DNA of 64,000 nt from Paradevosia sp036499825 (GCA_036499825.1 DASYCZ010000032.1:62001-126000), one strand, 5' to 3'. Shown: positions 43,679 to 53,447, counted from the first letter of the stretch. The notes: generated from the letters alone by a model not told the origin. Made by a program: numbers and translations.

Positions 43679-44986
43679 ATGTTTACTGTCGAGCGCAGGG
43701 ATTTCGGTCCCAACTTCATCTTTGGCACCGCCACTGCCGCCTATCAGATCGAGGGCGGCCAGACCGACGGACGCGGCACCAGCATCTGGGATAGCTTTGC
43801 CCAAACCCCCGGCAATGTGAAGAACCGCGATACCGGGCTCACCGCCTGTGACCACTACAACCGTTGGCCCGTCGATCTCGATCTCATCCGCGACGGCGGC
43901 TTCAACGGTTACCGCTTCTCCTTCGCCTGGCCCCGGCTCATCCCGGAAGGCACCGGCGCCCTCAATGACAAGGGCATCGCCTTTTATGACCGCCTGATCG
44001 ACGGCATGCTGGAGCGCAATATCCAGCCATTCGCGACGCTCTATCACTGGGACCTGCCAAGCGCCTTGCAGGACCAGGGCGGCTGGATGAACCGCGATGT
44101 AGCCAAATGGTTCGCCGATTACGCGGCCGTCATCGGCCGGCATTTTGGCGATCGCCTGGCCTCGACCGCCACCATCAACGAGCCCTGGTGCGTCGCCTTC
44201 CTCAGCCATTATCTGGGTATCCACGCCCCGGGCTATCGCGACCTGCGGGCGGCGGCGCGCGCCATGCACCATGTGCTGCTGGCGCACGGTACCGCGGTCG
44301 ATGCGTTGCGGAGCGAAGGCGTCAAGAACATCGGCATCGTCCTCAACCTCGAAAAGTCCGAGGCGGCCGATACCGGCGACGCAGACAGGGCGGCGCTGAA
44401 CCTCGGCGACGCGCTGGCCAATCGCTGGTATCTGGATGGCGTCTTCAAGGGCCGCTATCCGGAGGAATTGACGACCGCGCTGGAGCCCTATCTGCCGGAG
44501 AACTGGCAGAAGGACATGCCGGTCATCGCCCAGCCGCTCGATTGGGTCGGCATCAACTACTACACGCGCGGCCTTTATGCCGCCGACGCCAAGGCCCCTG
44601 TGTTCCCGATGCGGCGGGTAGCCGGGAAGCTGGAAAAGAACGATCTCGGCTGGGAAATCTATCCGCAGGGACTGACCGATCTCCTGGTACGGGTTTCTAC
44701 CGAATACACCAAGGTGCCGATCTACGTTACCGAGAACGGCATGTCGGAAGACAATGACGAGCGTCGCGTCGCCTTCTACGATGCCCATCTCAAGGCCGTG
44801 AGAGCAGCCCAGCAACAGGGCGCCGATGTGCGCGGTTACTTCGCCTGGTCGCTGCTCGACAACTACGAATGGGCCGAGGGCTATGGTTCACGCTTCGGCA
44901 TCGTGCATGTCGATTACGACACGCTCGAGCGCACACCCAAGGGCAGCTACCGCGCCTTCCAGGGCATGTTGCACAACACCCGTTGA
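43679..44986 (+). CDS. GH1 beta-glucosidase
   Basis: A 435-residue cytoplasmic GH1 enzyme. The N-terminal signature FIFGTATAAYQIEGG is followed by acid/base Glu168 (TINEPW) and nucleophile Glu352 (YVTENGMS), and the aglycone-site FAWSLLDNYEWAEGY near the end. It hydrolyses cellobiose and other beta-glucosides; some members prefer beta-galactosides or 6-phospho sugars, but the absence of the phospho-binding Ser-Lys-Tyr pattern and the Glu-Trp-Ala-Glu end favour plain glucosides. AGGGAGAGCAGC precedes the ATG. It heads a run of glucosidase genes. Confidence 0.93.
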   Translation: MFTVERRDFGPNFIFGTATAAYQIEGGQTDGRGTSIWDSFAQTPGNVKNRDTGLTACDHYNRWPVDLDLIRDGGFNGYRFSFAWPRLIPEGTGALNDKGIAFYDRLIDGMLERNIQPFATLYHWDLPSALQDQGGWMNRDVAKWFADYAAVIGRHFGDRLASTATINEPWCVAFLSHYLGIHAPGYRDLRAAARAMHHVLLAHGTAVDALRSEGVKNIGIVLNLEKSEAADTGDADRAALNLGDALANRWYLDGVFKGRYPEELTTALEPYLPENWQKDMPVIAQPLDWVGINYYTRGLYAADAKAPVFPMRRVAGKLEKNDLGWEIYPQGLTDLLVRVSTEYTKVPIYVTENGMSEDNDERRVAFYDAHLKAVRAAQQQGADVRGYFAWSLLDNYEWAEGYGSRFGIVHVDYDTLERTPKGSYRAFQGMLHNTR

Positions 44987-45168
44987 GGTGCTGGCGGCGC
45001 CGCCGACTCACGACTAGGGCTTGGCCGTCGCAACCCCGGCCCGCCACCCGCAAACACTGTCGATTGACGCTGCGCGCCGTTTCGCTAGGGTTCTGGGCCT
45101 AGGCCCCTCATAAATCATCGCTTCCGGCGATCTGAATAAGCGGGCAAAGCCCGACCAAGGAGAATCGC

Positions 45169-46836
45169 GTGTCCGAAGTGATGACCGAAACCAAGCCGGT
45201 CGAGACCCCGGCTGCCGAGCATGACTGGTGGCGTGGCGCGGTGATCTACCAGATCTATCCGCGCTCCTTCCAGGATCACAATGGCGACGGTGTCGGCGAT
45301 CTCGTCGGCATCACCGAGCGGCTCGATTATGTCGCCGATCTCGGTGTCGATGCCATCTGGCTGTCGCCCTTCTTCACCTCGCCCATGAAGGATTTCGGCT
45401 ACGACGTTTCCAACTACCGCGATGTCGATCCAAGCTTCGGTACCCTCGGAGATTTCGAGCGCTTGATGGAAAAGGCCCATCGGCTGGGCCTCAAGGTCAT
45501 TATCGACCAGGTGATTTCGCATTCCTCCGACCGTCATCCCTGGTTCCAGGAAAGCCGGCAGTCACGCACCAATGAACGCGCCGACTGGTATGTGTGGGCC
45601 GATCCCAAGCCCGATGGCACGCCGCCCAACAACTGGCTGTCGATCTTCGGCGGTTCCGCCTGGACCTGGGACAGCCGGCGCATGCAGTATTACCTGCACA
45701 ATTTCCTGTCATCGCAGCCCGACCTCAACTTCCACACGCCCGCCGTGCAGGACGCGCTTTTGAGTGAGATGCGCTTCTGGCTGGAGCGCGGCGTCGATGG
45801 CTTCCGGCTCGATACCGTCAACTTCTACTTCCACTCCGAGGGGTTGCAATCCAATCCCGTGGTGCGCCCGGAGGATTTCAACGCCACAACCGCGCCGGCG
45901 GTGAATCCCTATAATTTCCAGGAGCATGTCTACGACAAGTCGCGCCCGGAAAATCTCGATTTCCTGAAGCGCCTCAGGGCCCTGATGGATGAGTATCCGG
46001 GCCGCACCACCGTCGGCGAAATCGGCGACAGCCAGCATCAGCTCGAGATCATGGCGCAATATACCGCCGGCCGCGAGCGGCTGCACATGGCCTATACCTT
46101 CGATTATCTCGGCGGCGCCTTCAGCGCCGAGCACTTCCGCGCCTCGATCGAAGCGACCGAGAGCAAGGCGCCCAATGGCTGGATTTGCCTGGCCTTTTCC
46201 AACCATGACGTGGTGCGCCATGTCAGCCGCTGGGCCACGCACGGCCAGCACGATGCCTTCTCGCGCCTGGCCGCGACGCTGTTGCTTTCCATGCGCGGCT
46301 CGGTCTGCCTTTATCAGGGCGAGGAATTGGGACTGACCGAGGCCGAACTGTCGTTCGAAGACCTCGTCGATCCCTATGGCATCGAGTTCTGGCCCCAGTT
46401 CAAGGGCCGCGACGGCTGCCGCACGCCCATGGTCTGGCAGTCCACGGCGCATCTGGGCGCCTTCTCCACCGCCCCCCGGGCCTGGTTGCCGGTGCCGGTG
46501 GACCACCTGACGCGCGCCGTCGACTTGCAGGAGAAGGAAAACAATTCGCTCCTGCAGTTCTATCGGTCCTCGCTCGCTTTTCGCAAAGCCCACCCGGCGC
46601 TGGTCAAGGGCAAGCTCGAACTGATCGAGGCGCCCGAGGGCGTGCTGGCCTTCACCCGCGAAGGCGAGGGCGAGAAATTGCTCTGCGTGTTCAATATGAG
46701 CGAAGCCGATGTGATCGTGCCGCTGCCGGCCGGCGTCGCGCCTCTCAACGTCGATGCACCGGGATCGACCGCGATGCCGGCCAATGGTGCGTTGAGCCTG
46801 GCGCCGTTTGGTGCCTATATTGGCGCACTGCCTTGA
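45169..46836 (+). CDS. GH13 alpha-glucosidase (copy 2, AglA-like)
   Basis: A 555-residue GH13 alpha-glucosidase. Catalytic triad Asp215 (GFRLDTVN), Glu284 (GEIGDS) and Asp347 (FSNHDVVRH), with the same WWRGAVIYQIYPRSFQD opening as copy 1 at 35184. The GTG at 45169 has AAGGAG seven bases before it and is preferred over the ATG at 45181. It is followed 71 bases on by an AglK-type ATPase gene. In Sinorhizobium aglA and aglK are adjacent in the aglEFGAK operon for sucrose, maltose and trehalose uptake, so this pair looks like its remnant or split form. Confidence 0.93.
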   Translation: MSEVMTETKPVETPAAEHDWWRGAVIYQIYPRSFQDHNGDGVGDLVGITERLDYVADLGVDAIWLSPFFTSPMKDFGYDVSNYRDVDPSFGTLGDFERLMEKAHRLGLKVIIDQVISHSSDRHPWFQESRQSRTNERADWYVWADPKPDGTPPNNWLSIFGGSAWTWDSRRMQYYLHNFLSSQPDLNFHTPAVQDALLSEMRFWLERGVDGFRLDTVNFYFHSEGLQSNPVVRPEDFNATTAPAVNPYNFQEHVYDKSRPENLDFLKRLRALMDEYPGRTTVGEIGDSQHQLEIMAQYTAGRERLHMAYTFDYLGGAFSAEHFRASIEATESKAPNGWICLAFSNHDVVRHVSRWATHGQHDAFSRLAATLLLSMRGSVCLYQGEELGLTEAELSFEDLVDPYGIEFWPQFKGRDGCRTPMVWQSTAHLGAFSTAPRAWLPVPVDHLTRAVDLQEKENNSLLQFYRSSLAFRKAHPALVKGKLELIEAPEGVLAFTREGEGEKLLCVFNMSEADVIVPLPAGVAPLNVDAPGSTAMPANGALSLAPFGAYIGALP

Positions 46837-46907
46837 TCACGCGCGCAACGGCGCCGACAGAGCGCCGGCAGTCGCCTGTTGGAGCCCCCGGATAGGGAGT
46901 TCACTTA

Positions 46908-47912
<1,005 letters not shown>

Positions 47913-47994
47913 TGTGAGGAGTGAGAGTCATCCGCGTGGCGCATAGCCATGCGGGTGAACGCTGGAGAATTTATCCCTCGATCCTGATGCGGTA

Positions 47995-48115
47995 TGGGGG
48001 GCTGCCCCCCTCCCAGCCTCCCCCACAAGGGGGTGCGGTTCTGAGTATCGGGTAACATCTTGCCACATGCACAATGCCACCCTCCCTTGTGGGGAGGGCC
48101 AGGGAGGGGGGCCTC
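47995..48115. repeat. CCCTCCCC-type palindromic repeats
   Basis: Two units, one around 48000-48040 (cccccctcccagcctccccc with acaaggggg) and one at 48071-48112 (accctcccttgtggggaggg). They fill the 215-base gap between the AglK-type gene and the convergent sensor kinase gene, matching copies at 11100-11262 and 57066-57180. They may act as terminators for both genes. Confidence 0.65.
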
Positions 48116-48127
48116 CACTGCATTCGT

Positions 48128-51124
48128 TCAGGGCGCCTCTTCCTCCACCGGGGGCGGCAGAACTTCCAGCGTCACCGCCGAGGCGGGGATGAGCATCGAG
48201 AACAGCGTCCCGACGCTGCCCGCCGGATCGACCGAAAGCGTTGCGCCATTGACCGTCAGCAGCGAGCGGGTCAGCGCCAGCCCGACACTTGAGCGCACCG
48301 GTGACAGCGGCTCGCCATTGCGGCCGATGCCGTCGCGGAACACCACGAAGCGTTCCGACATGTCGCCCTTGGTGGCGCCGCTGTCGCGCACATGCATGGA
48401 GATGCTGCCATCGTCCTCGCGCTGCGCCGAAAGCACCACCGAGCCGCCGGGCGGCGTCTGGTCGACGGCGCTGGCGAGAAGGTTGAGAATGGCCTGTGCC
48501 AGCGATGCGCGATCGGCGCGGATACGCGGCAGGCTTTCGGAAATGCCGCTGCGCACCAGCACGCGGGCGGCGCTGGCCTGGCTGCGCACCCGCACCACGC
48601 AACTGTCGAGCAGCGACACCAGATCGAGATCGGTCGGCCGGGCGGCGTAGCGGCCGTCCCGCAGGCGGGCGAAATCTTCGAGTTCATCGACCAGCGCGGC
48701 GATCTCCTGACCGGCGGTCTTGATGTCCTGCGCATATTCGGCGTTGCGGGCGCTGTCGATGGCGCCCGAGGCGACCGAGCGCAGGAGTTCGGAGAACCCG
48801 ATGATGGTGTTGAGCGGCCGCCTTATGCCGCGGCTCAACCGGCCGAGCAGGCCCGGGTCGATCTCGCCCTGGCGTTGGGGCGGCGGCAGGGCGGTGGCCT
48901 GTACGCGCTGGTGGACGAAGCCGAAATAGCCGGTAACGATGCCGGCCTGGCCCTGTGCGAACAGCATGAGCTCGGTGCCGCGCTCGGCACCGCGCACCGA
49001 CAAAGCCGGACGCGCGGTCTCGGCAAACCGTGCCGGCCGTTCGAGAAAACTCTTGAGCGCGGCGTGATCGGCGGGATCGATGAGGGCGGCAAGCGGCTTG
49101 CTGGAAATCTGCAGCGGCGTGCGTTTCAGCATGGCCAGCGCCTGCGGCGAAGTCAGGTTGATGATGCCGTTGCGCGTCGCGCCGATAAAGCCGTCGCCCC
49201 GCGTTTCGGCCAGGGTCTCGGCGAAGGCGCGGACGGCGCCCTCATGGCCGGTTCGCACTTCGGTGGTGCTGGCCGACAGCATCAGGGCAGGGCGGCCCTG
49301 CCAGGAAATCGACTGCAAGCGCGCCGTAACCGGCACCAGCGTGCCGTCGCGCTGCACCAGATGGTTGACCGGCCCCGCCTCGGGGCTGTCGTCGCCGGCC
49401 GCCGGAAAGATGGCGGCAAGACCGGCATTGCGCAGGTTCTCGACCGAATCATAGCCGATCATTTCGGTAATGGCGCGATTGGCGAACAGCACCTGCTGGT
49501 CACGGAACACCAGGATGCCGAGCGGCAACCGGTTGAGCACCAGCGTCTCGCCGCCCAGATTGATCAGCGAGCCGCCGCCAGTGGCGGTCGCCGGCACCGG
49601 GGGGACGCCTTCTGGGGGCGTCGCAGTCCGTTCGGCTGCCGCTACGGGGGCCTCGGCCGCGATGATGGCCTCAATCGAGGTCGGTGCGCTCTGGGGCGCC
49701 GCATCGCCGCTGATGCGGTCGTTGAGGATGCGTGACAGCTCGTCGAAATTGTAGCGCGAGACACGCTCGACGCTTTCCCTGTCTGCCGCGGGCTCGGCTG
49801 CGACGGCTGCGACAACGGGGTCTTCGGCCGCAGCTTCGCCGACGGACAGCTCCCCGGCGAGCGGCTTCGGCTGATTGTCGCTATCGATCGGGGCCAATGG
49901 CTCGGGCTCGGCCGCCGGCGGGGGCTCCAGCGCCGTGAAGCCGCGCCCGACCAGCCGGTAGAGCATGCGCCGCGACGGATCGAGGCTCGGCGGCGTGATT
50001 TCAGCCGATGCTTCCGGCTCCGTCGGTGGCGGGGCGATTTCCACGTCGTCGTCTTCGCGATCGATTGGCGTATAGAGCACTGCGTCATTGGCCAACTGGT
50101 CGAAGAGCGTCGTCAGACGGCCGGGCTGCTGGTCAGCTTCCGTGACCTCGGTCGGGATCTCGTTTATCTGAGCCTCAGGCGCCGGGTCGGCGACAGCAAC
50201 TTGCGGCTCGCCTTCGGATCCAGTGGCCAACTCGGTTTCTTCCGGCTTGGGGGCCGCCGGTTCGTTTGCGGTCTCGGGCTCATCCACGACCTGTTGTGGC
50301 GCCGGTGCCGGCTCTTCGGCAGCCTCGGGGAGAGACGACTGGTCGGCCGCTTCCGGCTCCGACACTTCCGGCTCGCTTTGAGCTATGGGCGCGGCGGCTT
50401 CTCCGTCGCCAGACGTCGGTAATTCCGGCGCGATGGCTATCGGCTCCAGCACTTCTTGATCAAGAGCCGGGGCTTCGGCCACAGGTTCTACGGCCAGCGT
50501 ATCGGCGGCAGCCGGCATCGGTTCGACCAGCAGCAATATGGCGCCATCAGGACCGGCTGGGAAGCGTGTCGACAGGAAGTCACGCTCCCCGATGCGCACG
50601 TGATCACCCATAAGGGTTTCCGGCGTCAGTGCCCGAGCGGTGGGCGTGCCGGCCAGCACAGCGCCCGCGGCATCGAGCAGCAGGTACTGAGCCTCGCCCG
50701 GCAGCAACGATTCGGTGATTTCGTCTGTGAGCGTGACGTCGAACAATTCCGGCTCGACCGGGTCAACACCCACGATCAGCAACGCCATCTCGCCATCCGG
50801 CAGCGGCAGGGGCGTACAGGCGCCGGTGGCCGAGACCGGCTTCTTGCCGGCCAGGAACTGGATTCGCGCCAGGCTGCTGCGGCCGATGCTGCCGAGCCGC
50901 AAGAGGCGCGCCACCTGGCCCTTGATCGGCACGATGTCGGGGGAAAGCTTGATGCCGGATTTCTTGGACTTGCCATTGAACACATGGGCAGCCAGGTTGC
51001 GCCAGAGCAGAGTCTCGCCATCGGCAGACCACAGCCATGCCGGCCGGCTGTCCGTCCACAGCGCAATCAGGCGCCGAGCCGTTGGCGATTTGATCCAGTC
51101 ACCGTCTATCACTTGGCCACTCAA
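48128..51124 (-). CDS. PAS-containing sensor histidine kinase homologue with degenerate catalytic core
   Basis: A 998-residue soluble protein. N-terminal sensor-like part 1-200, then about 280 residues of Ala/Pro/Glu-rich linker with an FDELSRILNDRI helix, a PAS domain near 518-640, a weaker second PAS-like part, a HisKA helix pair near 755-820 and an HATPase region to 985. The size and plan resemble PdhS/DivL-type cell-cycle kinases of alphaproteobacteria. The H-box reads LSRGIRRPLNTIIGFSELL: Arg765 replaces the phospho-accepting His and Gly the next Glu. The N-box second Asn is Ser (NLLASAVDQT), G1 is DSGATKGDM and G2 SVGLAL, so ATP binding looks impaired. It starts with TTG (or GTG at 51112). 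It is probably a signalling scaffold or pseudokinase. Confidence 0.8.
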   Translation of the reverse strand: MSGQVIDGDWIKSPTARRLIALWTDSRPAWLWSADGETLLWRNLAAHVFNGKSKKSGIKLSPDIVPIKGQVARLLRLGSIGRSSLARIQFLAGKKPVSATGACTPLPLPDGEMALLIVGVDPVEPELFDVTLTDEITESLLPGEAQYLLLDAAGAVLAGTPTARALTPETLMGDHVRIGERDFLSTRFPAGPDGAILLLVEPMPAAADTLAVEPVAEAPALDQEVLEPIAIAPELPTSGDGEAAAPIAQSEPEVSEPEAADQSSLPEAAEEPAPAPQQVVDEPETANEPAAPKPEETELATGSEGEPQVAVADPAPEAQINEIPTEVTEADQQPGRLTTLFDQLANDAVLYTPIDREDDDVEIAPPPTEPEASAEITPPSLDPSRRMLYRLVGRGFTALEPPPAAEPEPLAPIDSDNQPKPLAGELSVGEAAAEDPVVAAVAAEPAADRESVERVSRYNFDELSRILNDRISGDAAPQSAPTSIEAIIAAEAPVAAAERTATPPEGVPPVPATATGGGSLINLGGETLVLNRLPLGILVFRDQQVLFANRAITEMIGYDSVENLRNAGLAAIFPAAGDDSPEAGPVNHLVQRDGTLVPVTARLQSISWQGRPALMLSASTTEVRTGHEGAVRAFAETLAETRGDGFIGATRNGIINLTSPQALAMLKRTPLQISSKPLAALIDPADHAALKSFLERPARFAETARPALSVRGAERGTELMLFAQGQAGIVTGYFGFVHQRVQATALPPPQRQGEIDPGLLGRLSRGIRRPLNTIIGFSELLRSVASGAIDSARNAEYAQDIKTAGQEIAALVDELEDFARLRDGRYAARPTDLDLVSLLDSCVVRVRSQASAARVLVRSGISESLPRIRADRASLAQAILNLLASAVDQTPPGGSVVLSAQREDDGSISMHVRDSGATKGDMSERFVVFRDGIGRNGEPLSPVRSSVGLALTRSLLTVNGATLSVDPAGSVGTLFSMLIPASAVTLEVLPPPVEEEAP

Positions 51125-51523
51125 AACTTCGGCCCACGCACCCGACTGTGCCGGATCGGCACAAAATGCACGCAGAACTTAAGACAATCCTAAATATCGT
51201 GCAGAGAGCCAAGGGTCCAGTGAGCGTGCTGTTCCGAACAGGAGAAACGCCCGCAATGGTTAAGTCGGCTGCGTTCGGGGCGGAGGCGAGCCGTCCTGCG
51301 CGGCGCCAAGCGGTCTGAAGCAAACACCGCCATCCGGGCCATTCGGGCACGGCTCGCGCAGCCTCTTGCCTCAAATCAACCTTCCGCAAAGGGGTGACCT
51401 GTGGGCGGTCAAAATCGATGCTTGTCATCGGCGAAGACTGGCCCTATGTTCCGCGCGTTTTCAACGCATGCCGCTGGCTGCTGAAACCGGTCGCCGGTGG
51501 CGCAGGGCGTTGAAACTTGGTGT
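51125..51523. other. Intergenic region upstream of the sensor gene; no gene seen
   Basis: A 399-base gap between the sensor gene start and tRNA-His. No convincing coding frame or known RNA is seen. TTAA-N7-CTAA at 51179-51193 (on the sensor strand TTAG-N7-TTAA) is one base off the CtrA consensus and lies 55-69 bases before the sensor start. It must also hold the tRNA promoter. A 20-codon frame at 51256 has no support. Confidence 0.4.
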
Positions 51524-51600
51524 GCCGCCTTAGCTCAGCTGGTTAGAGCACTAGATTGTGGATCTAGGGGTCTCCCGTTCGAACCGGGAAGGCGGTACCA
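51524..51600 (+). tRNA. tRNA-His (GTG anticodon)
   Basis: A 77-base gene with CCA encoded. Acceptor arms are GCCGCCT and AGGCGGT (G1 opposite U72), D-arm AGCTCAGCTGGTTAGAGC, anticodon stem CTAGA/TCTAG with anticodon GTG at 51558-51560, T-arm TCCCG-TTCGAAC-CGGGA. Discriminator base 73 is A and the base before position 1 is T, so it lacks the G-1:C73 pair that defines tRNA-His in most bacteria. This is the special alphaproteobacterial form, which needs a matching histidyl-tRNA synthetase (present at 57302). Confidence 0.97.
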
Positions 51601-51648
51601 TTCTCCCTCCGGGCTTCCCTTGTTGTGAGAGAACGCTGCGACGTTCCG

Positions 51649-52308
51649 CTAAGCGATAGCCGTCGCTATCGCGGCATTGACGTTTCGGGGGGTTTCCTCA
51701 TCGGTCCGTTCACTTCGTTCCGAGTGGTTTCTGCTCGTTGTAAGCCCTGCCTGTGCATGGCGGTGAAACTCGTTTTTCCCGGCGTCCGGAAAGATGACGT
51801 GCCGCACGAGAAATCTGGTGATGACGCTCACCTGCTCGTCGTCCAACTGCAGCGCCATTTTCATGATCGCCCTTGCGATTTTGCCTTCGATCACCGGGCG
51901 CTCCGCCTCGTTGCCTATTGCTAATGGCAACAGCGTCAGGAAGAGCAGGTCATCGCTTTTCGCAGAGGCGACGATGGCCTCCAGCTCCGCCCAGCTCAAC
52001 AGCGACAGCGATGCGTGTCCCCCGGTCCTTCCCAGGTAGACATCGTTGAAAAAGTATATGGTCTCGTTGGGATGAAACTCTACGAACAGCGTCGTCAGCG
52101 CATTAATCTGGTCGACATAGGTGTACCCATTCCATGCCTCCGGCACATCGGCGTGCCCGGTCAGATCGGCAAGCCAATCGCCCGGCGGCATTTGGAAGTG
52201 CTCCTCCAAATAGTCCAGCAGGGTGATTTCTCTGACATCGTCCACGGCGAAGGGGAACTGGGCTAGCAGGAACAGGCAGAAATTGCTGTCGGACAAGCTG
52301 ATCTGCAT
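51649..52308 (-). CDS. Hypothetical cytoplasmic protein
   Basis: A 219-residue protein with no signal or membrane segment. Acidic, rich in Leu and Phe; it starts MQISLSDSNFCLFLLAQFPF. The motif NGYTYVDQINALTTLFVEFH and the helix AELEAIVASAKSDDLLFLT suggest an alpha-rich fold. No family recognised. The start at 52308 has GGAGG six bases upstream, better than the ATG at 52338. The last 25 or so residues (after HAQAGLTTSRNHS) are low complexity and coded by palindromic DNA, including a hairpin GCGATAGC/GCTATCGC at 51653-51672, which might be an invading repeat or the terminator. Confidence 0.65.
   Translation of the reverse strand: MQISLSDSNFCLFLLAQFPFAVDDVREITLLDYLEEHFQMPPGDWLADLTGHADVPEAWNGYTYVDQINALTTLFVEFHPNETIYFFNDVYLGRTGGHASLSLLSWAELEAIVASAKSDDLLFLTLLPLAIGNEAERPVIEGKIARAIMKMALQLDDEQVSVITRFLVRHVIFPDAGKNEFHRHAQAGLTTSRNHSERSERTDEETPRNVNAAIATAIA
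51653..51672 (-). terminator. Hairpin at the end of the hypothetical gene
   Basis: GCGATAGC (51653-51660) and GCTATCGC (51665-51672) form a perfect 8-bp stem with a 4-base loop. It overlaps the last codons of the hypothetical gene and lies 52 bases beyond the tRNA. No clear T-run follows, so a termination role is tentative. Confidence 0.4.
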
Positions 52309-52405
52309 CTTGAGGCCTCCGGGCCGCCATGAACTCATGTCGTGTGTTCAAGGACCAAAGTGCGCCGGTCTGGGAATTCTTTGTCCAGAGTTCGGCGGGC
52401 TGCAC

Positions 52406-52864
52406 CTATGCCGATTTTGCCTTTGGCTTCGCCGCCGGCGGCACCTCGGGAAACAGCTTTCGCGCCTCGGTGGCATTGAGCCACCCGAACAGCAGCAGGC
52501 CGAAGGACAAAACCGTGAACAGGGCCAGGAACACCCAGAGCGCCCGCGCCACATAGGGCTGTAGCGGGTCGCTGGCGGCGAGGCCCACCATCTGCAGCCC
52601 CGTGACGACGATGAAGATCACGAAGGCGATCACCACCGCATTGATGGTGTAGGTATGCCAGCTGTTGAGCTTGCGATATTCGATGCGGCACTCGACGATG
52701 GCCTTTTTCTGGTTCTCGTCGCCTTGCCGCTTGTTGAGTTCGGCCTTCTGCCGCAGCGCCAGGATATCGCGCAGCCATTGGCTGAGCTGGATGTAGAAGA
52801 ACGTGCCGGTCAGTGATGCCAGTGTGAGCACCAGGCCAATGGTGGTCAGGGGACTAGAGGGCAT
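52406..52864 (-). CDS. Unknown inner membrane protein (operon gene 3)
   Basis: A 152-residue protein with three predicted membrane helices (about 5-28, 72-96 and 105-130). A cytoplasmic or periplasmic charged loop between the first two (RDILALRQKAELNKRQGDEN) may be coiled. The tail is Pro/Lys/Ala-rich (PEVPPAAKPKAKSA). No family recognised. The ATG at 52864 lies 11 bases inside the end of the preceding gene, so the two are translationally coupled and should act together. Confidence 0.7.
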   Translation of the reverse strand: MPSSPLTTIGLVLTLASLTGTFFYIQLSQWLRDILALRQKAELNKRQGDENQKKAIVECRIEYRKLNSWHTYTINAVVIAFVIFIVVTGLQMVGLAASDPLQPYVARALWVFLALFTVLSFGLLLFGWLNATEARKLFPEVPPAAKPKAKSA

Positions 52865-53447
52865 CGGCTTCCAGATGGTTGAGAATGGCGAGGGTGGTTT
52901 CGGCGGTGATCGAGAACCAGGCGACGGTTGGCGATGACGGCAGCTTGCGCGGCGGAGCCGGCCGTTCCCTGTCATTTGCGGCCCGGCCCACGGCCTCATA
53001 GGCGACGACGAGCTCGTCATAGGCGCCGCGCGAGAGGCTCGTGTCATAGCGCTGCACCTGGCCCTCGCCGGCCTCGACCGCATCGCCGGCGCTGGCCTTC
53101 AGGCGGCCCAGCGTGGCTATGAGTTCAGTGCGCGCGGCCTTGCGCCACTGGCCGGCGCGACGGGCCATGAGCAGGCGGGCCAGATATTGGGCGCGCGGCA
53201 GCGGCAGGCGGAAACGCTCGTAAAGGCGGCTGGCCTCGGGCTGTTCGTCGACATAGAGAACGTCGTAGAGCCGGGCTAGCCAATGCTCGGTCTGCTGGCT
53301 GACGCTTTCAAAGCGACGCTCGCCCAACAGCCAGTCCGAGACCAGTTCCACGCAGAGCTTGTCGAAATCCGCCTCGATGCGCCGGACCGTTTCGGGGGAG
53401 GCCTCGATGGCCAGCGCCCGCTGCATTTCCGGTGGGGCTAACGGCAT
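52854..53447 (-). CDS. Unknown soluble protein (operon gene 2)
   Basis: A 197-residue, mostly helical protein with no signal peptide. It is rich in Arg, Glu and Leu. Features seen are MQRALAIEASPETVRRIEAD, WLARLYDVLY and many regularly spaced Leu residues, which suggests a helical bundle. Two ATG codons lie close together; the one at 53447 has GGGAG at a sensible distance while the one at 53453 is too near it. No family recognised. Middle gene of a three-gene operon with membrane proteins on both sides. Confidence 0.7.
   Translation of the reverse strand: MPLAPPEMQRALAIEASPETVRRIEADFDKLCVELVSDWLLGERRFESVSQQTEHWLARLYDVLYVDEQPEASRLYERFRLPLPRAQYLARLLMARRAGQWRKAARTELIATLGRLKASAGDAVEAGEGQVQRYDTSLSRGAYDELVVAYEAVGRAANDRERPAPPRKLPSSPTVAWFSITAETTLAILNHLEADAL

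Noticed and set aside
42434..44815. A 793-codon open frame on the minus strand
   Set aside because: Antisense to apbC and the GH1 gene; no recognisable protein features.
51256..51318. A 20-codon frame with AGGAG upstream
   Set aside because: Spacing of about 12 bases is long and the peptide has no notable feature; chance is likely.
51099..51428. A 109-codon minus-strand frame upstream of the sensor gene
   Set aside because: No ribosome site, no domain, and it overlaps the start of the sensor gene in another frame.
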